From: Blepharisma stoltei
Taxonomy: Eukaryota; Ciliophora; Heterotrichea; Heterotrichida; Blepharismidae
Length of the DNA stretch: 64,000 nucleotides
Direction of reading: 5' to 3'
Assembly (NCBI GenBank): GCA_914767885.1
Contig: CAJZBQ010000040.1
Coordinates: 496,001 to 560,000, forward strand
How positions within the stretch are numbered: the first letter of the stretch is position 1; every line of letters begins with the position of its first letter. A program made the position numbers and the translations under genes. Positions 63,584-64,000 of this stretch are shown here, one piece after another. The notes below the pieces were generated by a model. It was given only the letters and a program-made list of their open reading frames with translations, made no database searches and was not told where the DNA came from.

Positions 63584-64000
63584 GTTATTGTTTATAAATT
63601 ATGATTATAAGGCCAGTCTATATAAATATATGAAAATATATTATTAATAGTATTGCTGGCTCCCCTCACTCAGTGAGGAGCAAAATAATTTTGTTTTCCT
63701 AAGGCGGATTAATATTTTTTTAAAAAATTCCTAAATCCCAAAATAATTAAAATGTATATTTTAGAATGAAAAATAAGTTAGAGATTTCTTTATAATAATA
63801 ATTATTTCATATATATCAAAATATTTTTCATAAAAATTTTTGCCAAAAAATAGGGATTTCACCAATGGTTTCATCTCTCCAGGAGAGGGGGTGAGAAAAG
63901 AAATATTCTATATAAAACTTGCTTAAAAATAAAAATAAAACTAAATAATTTTAAACTATAGCTGTCTTAGAGATTTTTGGCTGAGATTATTGAGTGAAGA
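63584..64000. other. AT-rich spacer with a decayed family-A MITE
   Basis: 63657-63893 is a worn family-A element: left CTCCCCTCACTCAGTGAGGA, core with TTAGAATGAAAAATAAG and TTTCTTTATAATAATAATTA, right AATAGGGATTTCACCAATGG and GGAGAGGGGGTGAG. The rest is AT-rich spacer; the last ~100 bp may begin another gene but nothing is supportable. Confidence 0.6.

Noticed and set aside
1-64000. Search for tRNA or rRNA genes.
   Set aside because: I saw no convincing cloverleaf or rRNA core sequence. The GGTTCGAG boxes at about 18037 and 61131 lack a matching A box and lie in retroposons.

Overview
This window looks like germline (micronuclear) DNA of a heterotrich ciliate, most probably Blepharisma or a close relative. 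Three sequence facts support this. (1) At least ten conserved proteins read through in-frame TGA codons exactly where the family has Trp, and every recognised gene ends in TAA or TAG. (2) The two introns that can be proven are 15 and 16 nt long. (3) Most genes are interrupted by AT-rich, TA- or TNA-flanked insertions, and removing them precisely restores conserved protein sequence. Those insertions behave as internal eliminated sequences (IESs). In every gene treated this way the remaining coding length is a whole number of codons.

Layout. 1-5 kb: the 3' end of an unknown gene, a small membrane protein, a calcium-dependent protein kinase with two IESs, and a PLAC8-like Cys-rich protein. 5-11 kb: a 233-bp palindrome, a p24/TMED cargo receptor split by a retroposon, a C2/coiled-coil protein with a 16-nt intron and a MITE, an A20/AN1 zinc-finger protein and ribosomal protein eL21. 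11-20 kb: an ETHE1-like metallo-hydrolase, a SABATH-like methyltransferase, then about 3.5 kb of repeats. 20-25 kb: a CIPK/SnRK3-like kinase, a Kelch protein and a Cys-rich surface protein. 25-33 kb: a cytosolic carboxypeptidase split by a 2.2-kb Tc1/mariner relic, a Mad3-like checkpoint protein, ribosomal protein uS17 (RPS11) with two retroposons, and an EGF-TM protein. 33-38 kb: repeat-rich DNA with a partial C2H2 zinc-finger gene. 38-41 kb: a coiled-coil protein and a GST. 41-60 kb: three tandem ABCC transporters, each rebuilt to 1260-1261 aa. 60-64 kb: two less-known proteins, one with a cold-shock-like segment, and a PB1-ZZ-UBA autophagy-receptor-like protein.

Mobile DNA falls into several classes. 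There are at least three MITE families (A: CTCCGTGAGTGAACAAA; B: CATCCTTGATCGAACGA; E: CCCTTTAAATTGAA) whose termini differ but whose double-TIR layout is the same. There is a degenerate DD34E transposon with poly-C ends, an 884-bp hAT-like element with an 8-bp duplication, several fold-back elements, a probable LINE relic, and about a dozen 0.3-0.6-kb SINE-like retroposons with 10-17-bp target duplications and short tandem-repeat tails. The MITEs resemble the BogoMITE class reported from the Blepharisma stoltei germline, but I could not compare sequences.

The genes are ordinary housekeeping and signalling genes and do not form a pathway. The common theme is that most could only be expressed after DNA elimination. 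The three ABCC paralogues share no insertion site, so their insertions came after the gene duplications.
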